Source of the DNA: Eubacteriaceae bacterium UBA1433
GTDB taxonomy: Bacteria > Bacillota > Clostridia > Eubacteriales > UBA1433
NCBI GenBank assembly: GCA_002329295.1
Contig: DCTT01000026.1
Coordinates: forward strand, 105,151 to 119,119
DNA length: 13,969 nt
Direction of reading: 5' to 3'
In this document: piece by piece, positions 6,703 through 13,969 of the stretch
How the letters are laid out: each line of letters begins with the position of its first letter
Position numbering within the stretch: position 1 is the stretch's first letter
Notes under the pieces: generated by a model
What the model was told of the DNA's origin: nothing
The model's database searches: none
The model's input: the letters and a program-made list of their open reading frames with translations, nothing else
Program-made: the position numbers and the translations under genes

Positions 6703-9633
6703 ATGAAACATGTAGGTGTCGACATCGGCTCTACGACCGTCAAGGTCGTTGTCCTCGATGAACAATATCATATATTATATAAATACTATGCTCGTCACTA
6801 CTCAAAAGTTCGTACAGAAGCCTTGCAGGTCATCAAAAAAATCCGTTCCCTTCTGCAAGACGAGCCTTTTACGATAGCAATCACGGGCTCTGCAGGTCTT
6901 GGCACTGCAAAGCATACCGGCATTGAGTTTGTGCAAGAAGTATTTGCCACCCGCATCGCCGTGGAACATTTTATTCCGTCGGCGGATGTTGTCGTGGAAC
7001 TTGGAGGAGAAGACGCAAAAATCATTTTCCTCACAGGCGGCAGCGAGGAAAGAATGAACGGCACTTGTGCCGGCGGCACAGGGGCATTTATAGACCAAAT
7101 GGCCACTCTGATGAATGTAAGTGTGGCTGAATTGGACAAACTCAGTTTTTCTCATCAAAAAATTTATACCATCGCCTCTCGCTGCGGCGTGTTTGCCAAA
7201 TCTGATATCCAACCGCTGCTCAATCAAGGCGCGCAAAAAGCGGATATCGCAGCGAGTATTTATCAGGCCGTTGTAGATCAAACCATCACCGGGCTTGCCC
7301 AGGGCAGACGCATCCAAGGAACCGTTGCTTTTCTCGGCGGTCCTCTCACCTTTTTAAAAGGTCTTCAAGAGCGCTTCCGAGAATCTCTGGAACTAGGCGA
7401 TGGCGCAATCTTTCCCGACGATGCACAATATTTTATTGCTATCGGCGCGGCAATGCACTCCGTCAACAGTCCTGTTACTACCTACGACGATGTGCTGCAT
7501 CGCTTAACCGATGCCGCCTATGCCAAAACAACCATTGAAACCCTTCCTCCGTTGTTTTCAAGCAAGGAAGAATACGAAGCTTTTCAACACTCGCACCGTA
7601 CCGATGACGTGGAATATGACGATATTGCCACCTATCAAGGTTCTGCCTATTTGGGTATCGACGCAGGCAGCACCACAACAAAAATGGTTTTGATTACAGA
7701 GGACCACAAAATATTGCATTCTTATTATGCGCTCAATGCCGGGGAACCCATCCCGATTGTGCTGGAACAATTAAAACAGATATATGCCCTTTGTGAAGAT
7801 CGCATTTCTATCAAAGGCAGTGCCGTTACCGGATATGGCGAGGATTTGATTAAAAACGCCTTTCACATTGACACCGGCCTGGTTGAAACCATGGCGCATT
7901 TTCGTGCTGCCCAACATTTCAATCCCGATGTGGATTTCATTATCGACATTGGCGGACAAGACATGAAATGCTTTAAAATTCGAAATAATGTTATTGATTC
8001 CATTGTGCTAAACGAAGCCTGTTCTTCGGGCTGCGGCTCTTTTATCGAAACATTCGCCAAAGCACTGGGCTATAACATCCAAGAATTTACATCATTGGCA
8101 CTGCGCTCTTCTCACCCCGTTAATTTGGGTTCGAGATGTACTGTATTTATGAACTCCTCCGTAAAACAAGCGCAAAAGGATGGTGCAAGTGTCGAAGATA
8201 TCTCCGCAGGTCTGGCCATCAGCGTTATTAAAAATGCTCTCTACAAAGTAATTCGCGCCAACAGCGCCGATGACATCGGAAAAAATATCGTAGTGCAGGG
8301 CGGCACTTTTTTAAACGATGCTGTTTTGCGCAGTTTTGAACTGGAAGTGGGTCGAAAGGTAACACGACCCTCTATTGCAGGATTGATGGGCGCTTATGGT
8401 TGCGCACTTATAGCCATGGATCATAAAAAAGAAGTTTCGTCTCTCTTGAATTTAGAACAATTAAACAACTTTTCGCATACATCACAGGCAACTACATGTA
8501 CCGCCTGTACCAACCGCTGCAAACTGACGATCAACACCTTTGAAGGAGGTCGCAAATTTATCTCCGGCAATCGTTGCGAGCGTCCCTTGGGCAAAACAGA
8601 AAAACGCGTCGTGCCCAATATGTATGAATTCAAATTGAATTACTTGACATCTTTTGTTTCTCAAGAAGGACGCTTCGGAAAAATCGGTATTCCTTTTGCA
8701 TTGAATATGTATGAAAACCTGCCCTTCTACCACGCTTTTTTGACAGATTTAGGGTTTGAGGTCGTTTTATCCGATGTCTCTACAAGAGATATGTACCAGT
8801 TGGGGCAGCATACGATTCCTTCCGACACGGTTTGTTATCCTGCCAAATTGGTACACGGTCATATTGAAAACTTGTTGCAAAAAGGGCTTACGACCATTTT
8901 TTATCCTTGTATGCCCTATAATTATGACGAGAAAAAAGGAGACAACCATTACAACTGCCCTATCGTTGCCTATTATCCCGAACTGCTGCATGCCAATATC
9001 GGTGCATTAAATCACGTGAACTATTATTACCCATATTTAAGTCCCCATGACAGACGGGCCTTTGAAAAGCAGGCTTTTGCATTTTTCTCCGAACGATATC
9101 CGATCACCAAAAAGGACGTGCGTTTGGCGACAAGTGCGGCTTATGAAGCTTACGATGCTTACAAAGAAGCCATTCACGATTTTGGGTATCAAACCATCAA
9201 ATATGCCGAAGCCAATGACTTGGACATCATCGTTCTTGCCGGTCGCCCTTATCATGTTGATCCCGAGGTGCACCACGGCATGGATAAACTGATTACGTCT
9301 TTGTCTCTTGCCGTCATCAGCGAAGATGCCTTAAGTCCCGTTGTCGACAAACAACCTTCTACCGTAGTAAATCAATGGACCTATCACAGTCGCCTTTATG
9401 CGGCAGCCCGCTACATTGCAGACAAAGACCATATGCACCTGGTGCAACTTGTTTCCTTTGGCTGCGGACTTGACGCCGTAACCACCGATGAGGTTCGTTC
9501 GATTTTAGAAAACGAAGGAAAAATATACACACAAATCAAAATTGACGAAATCAATAATCTGGGCGCGGCACGCATCCGCATTCGAAGCCTGCTGGCCGCT
9601 ATTGATCAACTCAAAGAAAGGAAAATAAAATAA
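6703..9633 (+). CDS. Tandem BadF/HgdC-type acyl-CoA dehydratase activase with DUF2229-type C-terminal region
   Basis: A 976-residue cytosolic ASKHA ATPase related to activators of 2-hydroxyacyl-CoA dehydratases and benzoyl-CoA reductase, which use ATP to drive low-potential electron transfer. Domain 1 (about 1-270) has GVDIGSTTVK (5-14), GGEDAK (101-106), NGTCAGGTG with C122, and SRCGVF with C161. Domain 2 (about 315-575) has GIDAGSTTTK (318-327), DIGGQDMK (415-422), ACSSGC with C440 and C444, and SRCTVF with C479. In HgdC two such Cys per subunit bind a [4Fe-4S] cluster at the dimer interface. Next comes a Cys4 motif (C599, C602, C606, C625) and a region resembling DUF2229, with FALNMYENLPFYH (665-677) and DTVCYPAKLVHGHI (708-721). 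The target protein and substrate are unknown. In many relatives the next gene's product is fused to this C-terminus. An alternative start at 6697 adds two residues. Confidence 0.85.
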   Translation: MKHVGVDIGSTTVKVVVLDEQYHILYKYYARHYSKVRTEALQVIKKIRSLLQDEPFTIAITGSAGLGTAKHTGIEFVQEVFATRIAVEHFIPSADVVVELGGEDAKIIFLTGGSEERMNGTCAGGTGAFIDQMATLMNVSVAELDKLSFSHQKIYTIASRCGVFAKSDIQPLLNQGAQKADIAASIYQAVVDQTITGLAQGRRIQGTVAFLGGPLTFLKGLQERFRESLELGDGAIFPDDAQYFIAIGAAMHSVNSPVTTYDDVLHRLTDAAYAKTTIETLPPLFSSKEEYEAFQHSHRTDDVEYDDIATYQGSAYLGIDAGSTTTKMVLITEDHKILHSYYALNAGEPIPIVLEQLKQIYALCEDRISIKGSAVTGYGEDLIKNAFHIDTGLVETMAHFRAAQHFNPDVDFIIDIGGQDMKCFKIRNNVIDSIVLNEACSSGCGSFIETFAKALGYNIQEFTSLALRSSHPVNLGSRCTVFMNSSVKQAQKDGASVEDISAGLAISVIKNALYKVIRANSADDIGKNIVVQGGTFLNDAVLRSFELEVGRKVTRPSIAGLMGAYGCALIAMDHKKEVSSLLNLEQLNNFSHTSQATTCTACTNRCKLTINTFEGGRKFISGNRCERPLGKTEKRVVPNMYEFKLNYLTSFVSQEGRFGKIGIPFALNMYENLPFYHAFLTDLGFEVVLSDVSTRDMYQLGQHTIPSDTVCYPAKLVHGHIENLLQKGLTTIFYPCMPYNYDEKKGDNHYNCPIVAYYPELLHANIGALNHVNYYYPYLSPHDRRAFEKQAFAFFSERYPITKKDVRLATSAAYEAYDAYKEAIHDFGYQTIKYAEANDLDIIVLAGRPYHVDPEVHHGMDKLITSLSLAVISEDALSPVVDKQPSTVVNQWTYHSRLYAAARYIADKDHMHLVQLVSFGCGLDAVTTDEVRSILENEGKIYTQIKIDEINNLGAARIRIRSLLAAIDQLKERKIK

Positions 9634-9635
9634 AA

Positions 9636-10940
9636 ATGGCAACATTGCGATACGATAAAACCGGCCGTCTTCTCTTTACGAAAGAAATGAAAAAAGAATA
9701 CACCTTGCTTATGCCGATGATGCTGCCTATTCATTTCGGATTTTTCGAAGAAATCTTCAAATTACACGGATATCGCGCCGTGATTCTTGACACGACAGGT
9801 CAAGATATCATTGACGAAGGTCTTCGCAGTGTCCACAACGATTTTTGTTATCCTGCTCTTTTAACGACGGGTCAGCTGTTGCATGCACTCAAAAGCGGAG
9901 AATATGATATCAACAAAACTGCGCTGGTCATGAGTCAAACAGGAGGCGGCTGTCGAGCCTCCAACTACATTCACATTATCCGCAAAGCACTGAAAAATCA
10001 AAACTTGGAGCATGTTCCCGTCATTTCGTTTAATCTGGTAGGAATCGAAAAAAATCCAGGCTTTAAAATGACGCCCAAAATTGTTGCGCAGCTTACCTAT
10101 GCAGTGGTATATGGCGATTTGCTTATGTGGCTCTCCAATCAAACAAGACCTTATGAAAAAAACATCGGTGATACCGATAAATTGCTTGCGCACTGGATGA
10201 ATGCCATCAAAAAAGAAATCCGGCGTTCCAAAAGCTTTTTGCCGAAGGCCGCAAATAAAAAATTTATTCAAATCGCAAAAGATTTTCAAGCCATTGACCG
10301 AACCGAAGAAGAAAGGATTAAAGTAGGTGTAGTGGGTGAAATTTATATTAAGTATGCTGCTCTGGGCAACAACAATCTGGAAGAATTTTTGCACAACGAG
10401 GGTGTAGAAGTCGTTATGCCTCCGCTGTTGGATTTTGCCCTATACTCACTGAACAATGTGATCGTGGATTCTCGCATTTATCATAAAGGCTACCTTCGAG
10501 CCGCAATTGTAAAATGGCTCTTTCAATTTTTGTATTCTCTGCAAGACAAAGTCAACACTGCCATTACGCATCATTCAGATTTTCGCCCCATGCAATCTTT
10601 TGAGCGTATCAAAGAATTGGTGAAAGGGTATGTGGATACGGGCAATAAAATGGGCGAAGGCTGGCTGCTCACAGCAGAGATGCTGGAATTGATTGATGCA
10701 GGTATCTATAATATCATTTGTACACAGCCTTTCGGTTGCTTGCCCAATCATATCGTCGGAAAAGGCATGATTCGTCGCATTAAACAAAATCATCCCGAGG
10801 CCAATATTGTCGCAATTGACTTTGACCCCGGTGCTACGAAGATTAATCAGGAAAATCGTATCAAACTTATGCTGGCCACCGCCCGCAGAAATATGCAGTC
10901 CCACTCTGCACCAACATTCGCTCTCGGCGGGGGAAAATAA
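9636..10940 (+). CDS. HgdB-related 2-hydroxyacyl-CoA dehydratase-like protein paired with the activase
   Basis: A 434-residue protein matching the C-terminal part of the roughly 1,400-residue BadF-DUF2229-HgdB fusion proteins of clostridia. It begins just 2 nt after the upstream stop. AAAGGA (9617-9622) lies 13 nt before its ATG, a long spacing that suggests coupling to the first gene. Conserved-looking segments are FTKEMKKEYTLLMPMMLPIHF (14-34, an opening typical of this part of the fusions), NDFCYPA with C71, QTGGGCRASNY with C106, KVGVVGEIYIKY (229-240), and CTQPFGCLPNHIVGKGM (362-378) with C362 and C368. These four cysteines could ligate an Fe-S cluster, as in HgdB-type and double-cubane proteins. 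Whether it is a dehydratase, another reductase or a non-catalytic partner cannot be told from sequence. The operon ends just downstream. Confidence 0.8.
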   Translation: MATLRYDKTGRLLFTKEMKKEYTLLMPMMLPIHFGFFEEIFKLHGYRAVILDTTGQDIIDEGLRSVHNDFCYPALLTTGQLLHALKSGEYDINKTALVMSQTGGGCRASNYIHIIRKALKNQNLEHVPVISFNLVGIEKNPGFKMTPKIVAQLTYAVVYGDLLMWLSNQTRPYEKNIGDTDKLLAHWMNAIKKEIRRSKSFLPKAANKKFIQIAKDFQAIDRTEEERIKVGVVGEIYIKYAALGNNNLEEFLHNEGVEVVMPPLLDFALYSLNNVIVDSRIYHKGYLRAAIVKWLFQFLYSLQDKVNTAITHHSDFRPMQSFERIKELVKGYVDTGNKMGEGWLLTAEMLELIDAGIYNIICTQPFGCLPNHIVGKGMIRRIKQNHPEANIVAIDFDPGATKINQENRIKLMLATARRNMQSHSAPTFALGGGK

Positions 10941-10955
10941 CGATGTCTACCCAAG

Positions 10956-10987
10956 AAATCTCTCCTTCTTTTGAGGAGGGATTTTTT
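10956..10987 (+). terminator. Intrinsic terminator of the activase operon
   Basis: A 10-bp stem (10956-10965 with 10975-10984, one G-U pair) with a 9-nt loop is followed by a run of T to 10987. It starts 16 nt after the stop codon of the HgdB-like gene. The T-run overlaps the stop codon of the convergent lspA gene. The opposite strand has a weaker T-run, so it may also slow transcription coming from lspA. Confidence 0.75.
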
Positions 10988-11456
10988 AATTTGAAAGCAA
11001 TGAGAGCAAAAGATACGCTATCCCGCTTGCAAAAATCATCACATCCGCAAAATTGATGACAATGCGCTTTTTGGCTAACGCTATTTGCCAATAGTCTATT
11101 ACGCCCCCGTAACGAATTCTGTCCACCGTATTGGATATCCCGCCTGACAACAATGCGATCAATAAATATATTTGCGGACAGCCTTTTCCCGCAGTCATTG
11201 TTTCCACTGTAATCATCCATGCAATCAACAAGAACGCCAAAACAAACAGAGCAATAAACACGCCTTTTGAACGCTCTTTTCCAAAGCCTAAAAATCCACC
11301 GGTATTCTTTATAGGGCGCCACGAAAATCTCTTGTTTTTAGGCTCGCCAGCCTCGAAACTTTCCCATTTTTTTATTGCGACATGTTTCATATACTGATCA
11401 ATACCTATCACAAAACTCGGTATTACGCATATGAAAACAGCATACATATATTTCAT
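10986..11456 (-). CDS. lspA: Lipoprotein signal peptidase (signal peptidase II), divergent
   Basis: A 156-residue membrane aspartyl protease expected to cleave signal peptides from diacylglyceryl-modified prolipoproteins. Hydrophobic segments lie at about 4-19, 65-83, 94-107 and 133-153, the four-helix layout of LspA. Conserved features are Asp20 in GIDQYMK, NTGGFLGF (51-58, in place of the usual NTGAAFG), SNTVDRIRYGGVIDY (108-122, matching the GNxxDR motif) with Asp112, and INFADVMI (134-141, matching FNxAD) with Asp138. Asp112 and Asp138 are the expected catalytic pair. Motif changes and a charged, polar 31-50 region make it a divergent member. The ATG at 11456 has AGGG 6 nt upstream. It converges on the activase operon and diverges from the pyruvate kinase-like gene. 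Confidence 0.87.
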   Translation of the reverse strand: MKYMYAVFICVIPSFVIGIDQYMKHVAIKKWESFEAGEPKNKRFSWRPIKNTGGFLGFGKERSKGVFIALFVLAFLLIAWMITVETMTAGKGCPQIYLLIALLSGGISNTVDRIRYGGVIDYWQIALAKKRIVINFADVMIFASGIAYLLLSLLSN

Positions 11457-11490
11457 TCTCTACCCTGTTTTTATTCAAAATTTGTTTGTT

Positions 11491-11499
11491 ATTATATCA
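11491..11499 (-). promoter_or_regulatory. Promoter of lspA (extended -10)
   Basis: On the minus strand a perfect TATAAT (11496-11491) is preceded by TGA, forming an extended -10 TGnTATAAT element. It lies about 35 nt upstream of the lspA ATG. I could not find a convincing -35 box. Confidence 0.5.
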
Positions 11500-11537
11500 C
11501 ACTCATACTTATTTTTAGGCACTACAGCTCTTTCTCA

Positions 11538-11566
11538 TTGACTTTTTCAAACTGTTTGTATAAATT
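11538..11566 (+). promoter_or_regulatory. Candidate promoter of the pyruvate kinase-like gene
   Basis: TTGACT (11538-11543) is followed by TATAAA at 11559-11564 (15-bp spacer) or TAAATT at 11561-11566 (17-bp spacer). Either would give a leader of about 80 nt. A separate perfect TATAAT at 11623-11628 lacks a matching -35 and lies only 7 nt before the Shine-Dalgarno sequence AAAGGAG (11636-11642). The promoter assignment is therefore tentative. Confidence 0.45.
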
Positions 11567-11651
11567 GTGTGATTTCTCTGTAAATTCTTACCGTACGCAC
11601 ACATTCTTAAAAATCTCTGCGATATAATTAAATGAAAAGGAGATTTGAAAT

Positions 11652-13160
11652 ATGAAAGATGCTGATTTGAAACATTTAAAAGTCCTTTATCAAGAACTTG
11701 TCGATTTAAGAGAAGATATCATATTACAAGGAAACGAAATCATTTCTCGTTGGTCTGAAAATGTAGAAAATCAAGATACGCTCTACAGTATTCAAAACCT
11801 TGCTTATTATATGGCTTTTCGAAAAAACGATCTTCGGGCACTGCAATCAAAACTCCAACGATATGGGCTTTCTTCTTTAGGCAGGCTAGAATCTCGTGTC
11901 ATAGAAAATCTGGATACGATTCTCGTCAGTATCGCCAATATCCTTGCCTCCGATACTTCGTTTAAATATCCTTCCAAAGAATCTTTTTATCGCGGTCAAC
12001 AGATACTGGAAAAAAATACCGATTGCATCATCGGTCCGCAACCCGCCGATCGCTATTCACGTATCATGGTTACCCTCCCCACACAAGCTGCAACCGACAA
12101 ATATCTCATCCATTCCTTGATTCAAAACGGCACTGATGTCGTTCGCATCAACTGTGCCCATGACGACTCTGTTATTTGGAAAAAAATGATTGACAACGTA
12201 AAAAAAGCCAATGAATCGTTGAACAAAAACTGTAAAATTGCTATGGATATTGCAGGTCCCAAAATTCGTACCAACCGCCTTTTGACTACATTAAAAGATG
12301 TGAAAATCAATACCGGCGATCTTTTGTTTCTGACCGGAGAACAATATTTGACAGATTTTTATTCCATCCCGCTGGTAGTAGATTGCACCGTACCGGAAAT
12401 CGTCAAACACATCAAAGTCAACGACCCTGTACATATCGACGACGGACATATCAAAGGCATCGTAGAAGAAGTAAAACCGGAAGGAGTTATCATTCGCATT
12501 ACCCATTGCTTCAGGCAAGGCGGTGTGCGTTTAAAGTGCGAGAGAGGGCTCAATTTCCCGAAACTGGATTATAAAACCGATATTTTGACCGAAAAAGACA
12601 GAGCTGATTTGGATTTTGTTTGTCAACATGCCGACATTATCGGGATTTCCTTTGTAAAAGACAATCAGGACATTCAGGAAATTCAGGACGAGATCAATGC
12701 ACGCCTCCATCCGAAAAGAAAAAATGATGTCAGTTTAATGATTAAGATAGAGACCCTTGAAATTATTGATGTGCTTCCTTCTGTGATTCTCAAAGCAATG
12801 ACGCAAAATAAAATTTGCGTGATGATCGCTCGCGGAGATTTGGCCATTGAAGTAGGCTATGAGCGCCTTTCCGAATTGCAGGAAGAAATCCAATGGATTT
12901 GCGAAGCTGCGCACATCCCCGTTATCTGGGCCACACAAGTACTCGAAAATCTTGTGAAAACCGGCATTCCCACCCGTGCCGAAATGTCCGATATCACACT
13001 GGGTTCCAAATCCGAATGCATCATGCTCAATAAAGGGGATTATCTCAATGATGCGGTCATTTTGCTCAACGACGTACTTGCCAGGTTTTCAAAACATCAA
13101 TACAAAAAAGATCCGAAACTGCGTGCGTTGGGCATTGCCGGAAACATGTGGAACAAATAA
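11652..13160 (+). CDS. Pyruvate kinase-like protein with N-terminal helical extension and no C-terminal domain
   Basis: A 502-residue cytosolic protein with a pyruvate kinase barrel (phosphoenolpyruvate + ADP to pyruvate + ATP). Residues 1-125 are a helical extension not found in canonical enzymes, including DLRALQSKLQRYGLSSLGR (60-78). The barrel starts at RIMVTLPTQ (137-145). Catalytic motifs are RINCAHD (165-171), MDIAGPKIRT (198-207), IKIET with K365 and E367, MIARGDLAIE with D396, and WATQVLEN with T428, followed by PTRAEMSD (440-447). Lys365, Glu367, Asp396 and Thr428 fit the catalytic lysine, metal ligands and active-site Thr, so activity is likely. It ends soon after the barrel, without the C-terminal effector domain. 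At the K+ site Ser and Thr are replaced by Ala169 and Ile200, and Lys204 replaces the usual Glu. AAAGGAG lies 9 nt before the ATG. It may supplement a standard pyk elsewhere. Confidence 0.85.
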   Translation: MKDADLKHLKVLYQELVDLREDIILQGNEIISRWSENVENQDTLYSIQNLAYYMAFRKNDLRALQSKLQRYGLSSLGRLESRVIENLDTILVSIANILASDTSFKYPSKESFYRGQQILEKNTDCIIGPQPADRYSRIMVTLPTQAATDKYLIHSLIQNGTDVVRINCAHDDSVIWKKMIDNVKKANESLNKNCKIAMDIAGPKIRTNRLLTTLKDVKINTGDLLFLTGEQYLTDFYSIPLVVDCTVPEIVKHIKVNDPVHIDDGHIKGIVEEVKPEGVIIRITHCFRQGGVRLKCERGLNFPKLDYKTDILTEKDRADLDFVCQHADIIGISFVKDNQDIQEIQDEINARLHPKRKNDVSLMIKIETLEIIDVLPSVILKAMTQNKICVMIARGDLAIEVGYERLSELQEEIQWICEAAHIPVIWATQVLENLVKTGIPTRAEMSDITLGSKSECIMLNKGDYLNDAVILLNDVLARFSKHQYKKDPKLRALGIAGNMWNK

Positions 13161-13186
13161 AAGAGAAGCACGCTTCTCTTTTTTTT
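13159..13186 (+). terminator. Strong intrinsic terminator after the pyruvate kinase-like gene
   Basis: A 10-bp stem (13159-13168 with 13173-13182, AAAAGAGAAG/CTTCTCTTTT) with the 4-nt loop CACG runs into eight T residues (13179-13186). It starts at the stop codon itself. The reverse complement also has a T-rich tail, so it probably serves the convergent hydrolase gene as well. The 60 bases from 13187 to 13246 hold nothing else I can recognise. Confidence 0.88.
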
Positions 13187-13246
13187 ACGAGCGTTATGAA
13201 TCTTCTTCTCAAATTTTCATTGCTTATCCCATACAATAAAATCAGC

Positions 13247-13969
13247 TTAACCCGACAATTCCAATAGCAACTTCACACCCAATACAGTAGCGGGTATTCG
13301 GTAATTCGGTGATAAATTTGAAAGAATCACTACAGCAACGCCGCTTTGACGATGAAAGCCAAGATAACTGTTGTAATCCCCTGTCCCGCCGCTATGCCAA
13401 ACGATGCCGTTTTCATTATCCGTAATCCATGCCATTCCAATCTCATCCAAATTGATATCCATCATTTTATAATCTTCTGTAGAAGCATTGATCGTTTTCA
13501 GGCTTTGATGACAGCCTGCAAAATACGTGTCCTCTTCAAGTTGCATTTTAGCGTAACGCATCATATCATCAATATTTGAGGTGACGGCTCCGGCGGGAAT
13601 ATAGGCATCGTCCGATTTCCATTCCCAATAGTTTCCGAGATCACCACTATAATCAGATATATGCGTAGCACGAAGATGCAGCTCGTCTTGCACAAATTCA
13701 TTAAGCAAAGTTGTGTAGTCGGCATCATATACCGTTTCAAGCACAAGTCCCAAAACTGCATACCCGAAGTTAGAATAACTGAAATCATAGTTTCCTTTAT
13801 CCATATTCAAACTTCCCGTTTTTTTAAGCACCATATCTTTCGTGATGCCGTAATAATCATTTCGCCCTTTCAAATAATTCATAATCATCGGACTTTCAAA
13901 ATAATATCCCCTATAGCCCGATGTATGTGTCAGCAGTTCTGTAATCGTAGGATAATCATTATCGGCGGG
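13247..13969 (-). CDS. Serine hydrolase of the beta-lactamase/penicillin-binding-protein superfamily, C-terminal part (5' end off the right edge)
   Basis: The last 240 residues of a gene that enters from beyond 13969; the frame is open to the edge, so the internal ATG at 13888 is not the start. The fragment opens with PTITELLTHTSGY, the segment that normally follows the SxxK catalytic serine motif in class C beta-lactamase-like (Pfam Beta-lactamase) proteins. YSN (residues 65-67 of the fragment, in FSYSNFGYAVLG) is the second catalytic motif. HSG (192-194, in VWHSGGTGDYNS) stands in for the KTG box. IPAGAVTSNIDDMMRY (about 124-139) is also typical. The SxxK motif and any signal peptide or membrane anchor lie outside the window. 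Members include esterases, D-amino-acid peptidases and cell-wall carboxypeptidases; the substrate cannot be assigned and antibiotic resistance should not be assumed. No C-terminal membrane segment is visible. Confidence 0.88.
   Translation of the reverse strand, partial: PADNDYPTITELLTHTSGYRGYYFESPMIMNYLKGRNDYYGITKDMVLKKTGSLNMDKGNYDFSYSNFGYAVLGLVLETVYDADYTTLLNEFVQDELHLRATHISDYSGDLGNYWEWKSDDAYIPAGAVTSNIDDMMRYAKMQLEEDTYFAGCHQSLKTINASTEDYKMMDINLDEIGMAWITDNENGIVWHSGGTGDYNSYLGFHRQSGVAVVILSNLSPNYRIPATVLGVKLLLELSG

Noticed and set aside
6802..7317. Minus-strand open frame of 171 codons inside the activase gene
   Set aside because: The plus-strand frame carries the ATPase and Cys motifs; this is a shadow.
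9616..9650. A frameshift breaking a single activase/HgdB fusion gene into two
   Set aside because: The break is at a domain boundary with a stop, a ribosome-binding site and a clean new ATG, and neither piece lacks an expected part. Comparison with relatives would settle it.
9861..10394. Minus-strand open frame of 177 codons inside the HgdB-like gene
   Set aside because: Shadow of a gene with conserved Cys motifs and operon spacing; no independent support.
11566..11606. TGTGTG...CACACA inverted pair in the leader of the pyruvate kinase-like gene as a riboswitch or attenuator
   Set aside because: Six pairs with a loop of more than 25 nt and no further stems or T-run; too weak to support.
13247..13888. 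A complete 213-residue hydrolase starting at the ATG at 13888
   Set aside because: The frame continues in phase to the window edge with a typical family segment (LLTHTSGY), so the gene is truncated by the window, not short.

Overview
The window is an AT-rich chromosomal segment from a strictly anaerobic Gram-positive bacterium, most likely class Clostridia. The main evidence is an intact SCIFF ranthipeptide precursor with its radical SAM maturase (a hallmark of Clostridia), the secD-secF-recJ-relA/spoT order typical of that group, and oxygen-sensitive BadF/HgdC-type ATPase and HgdB-like proteins. There are no tRNA or rRNA genes, CRISPR arrays, insertion sequences or phage genes. It reads as ordinary chromosome, with no gap of 300 bases or more between genes.

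Left half, minus strand, read right to left: scfA (a 48-residue SCIFF precursor with a TTG start), scfB (thioether-forming SCIFF maturase), secD, secF, recJ and the 5' end of relA/spoT, which runs off the left edge. A sigma-A-type promoter precedes scfA. A second strong one (TTGACT-N16-TATAAT) lies at the scfB/secD junction, with its -35 box across the scfB stop codon. A perfect 20-bp inverted repeat covers the scfA stop codon and the gap before scfB, and looks like a device setting the ratio of peptide to enzyme. SecD and SecF form the proton-driven export accessory complex, RecJ is a DNA-repair exonuclease, and Rel makes and degrades (p)ppGpp.

Centre, plus strand: a two-gene operon divergent from scfA. 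The first gene (976 aa) has two tandem BadF/HgdC-type ATPase domains followed by a DUF2229-type domain. The second (434 aa) is an HgdB-related protein. Together they match in size and order a family that is often one fused protein of about 1,400 aa. No recognisable dehydratase subunits or CoA-transferase lie nearby, so the substrate is unknown. The operon ends in a hairpin terminator that abuts the convergent lspA gene (lipoprotein signal peptidase).

Right end: divergent from lspA is a non-canonical pyruvate kinase-like gene. It has a helical N-terminal extension, no C-terminal allosteric domain, and substitutions at the K+-site positions, including Lys where K+-dependent enzymes have Glu. 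It ends at a strong terminator. A convergent gene on the minus strand, cut by the right edge, encodes a serine hydrolase of the beta-lactamase/penicillin-binding-protein superfamily.

The most notable items are the small scfA gene and its hairpin, the split activase/HgdB-like pair, and the atypical pyruvate kinase.
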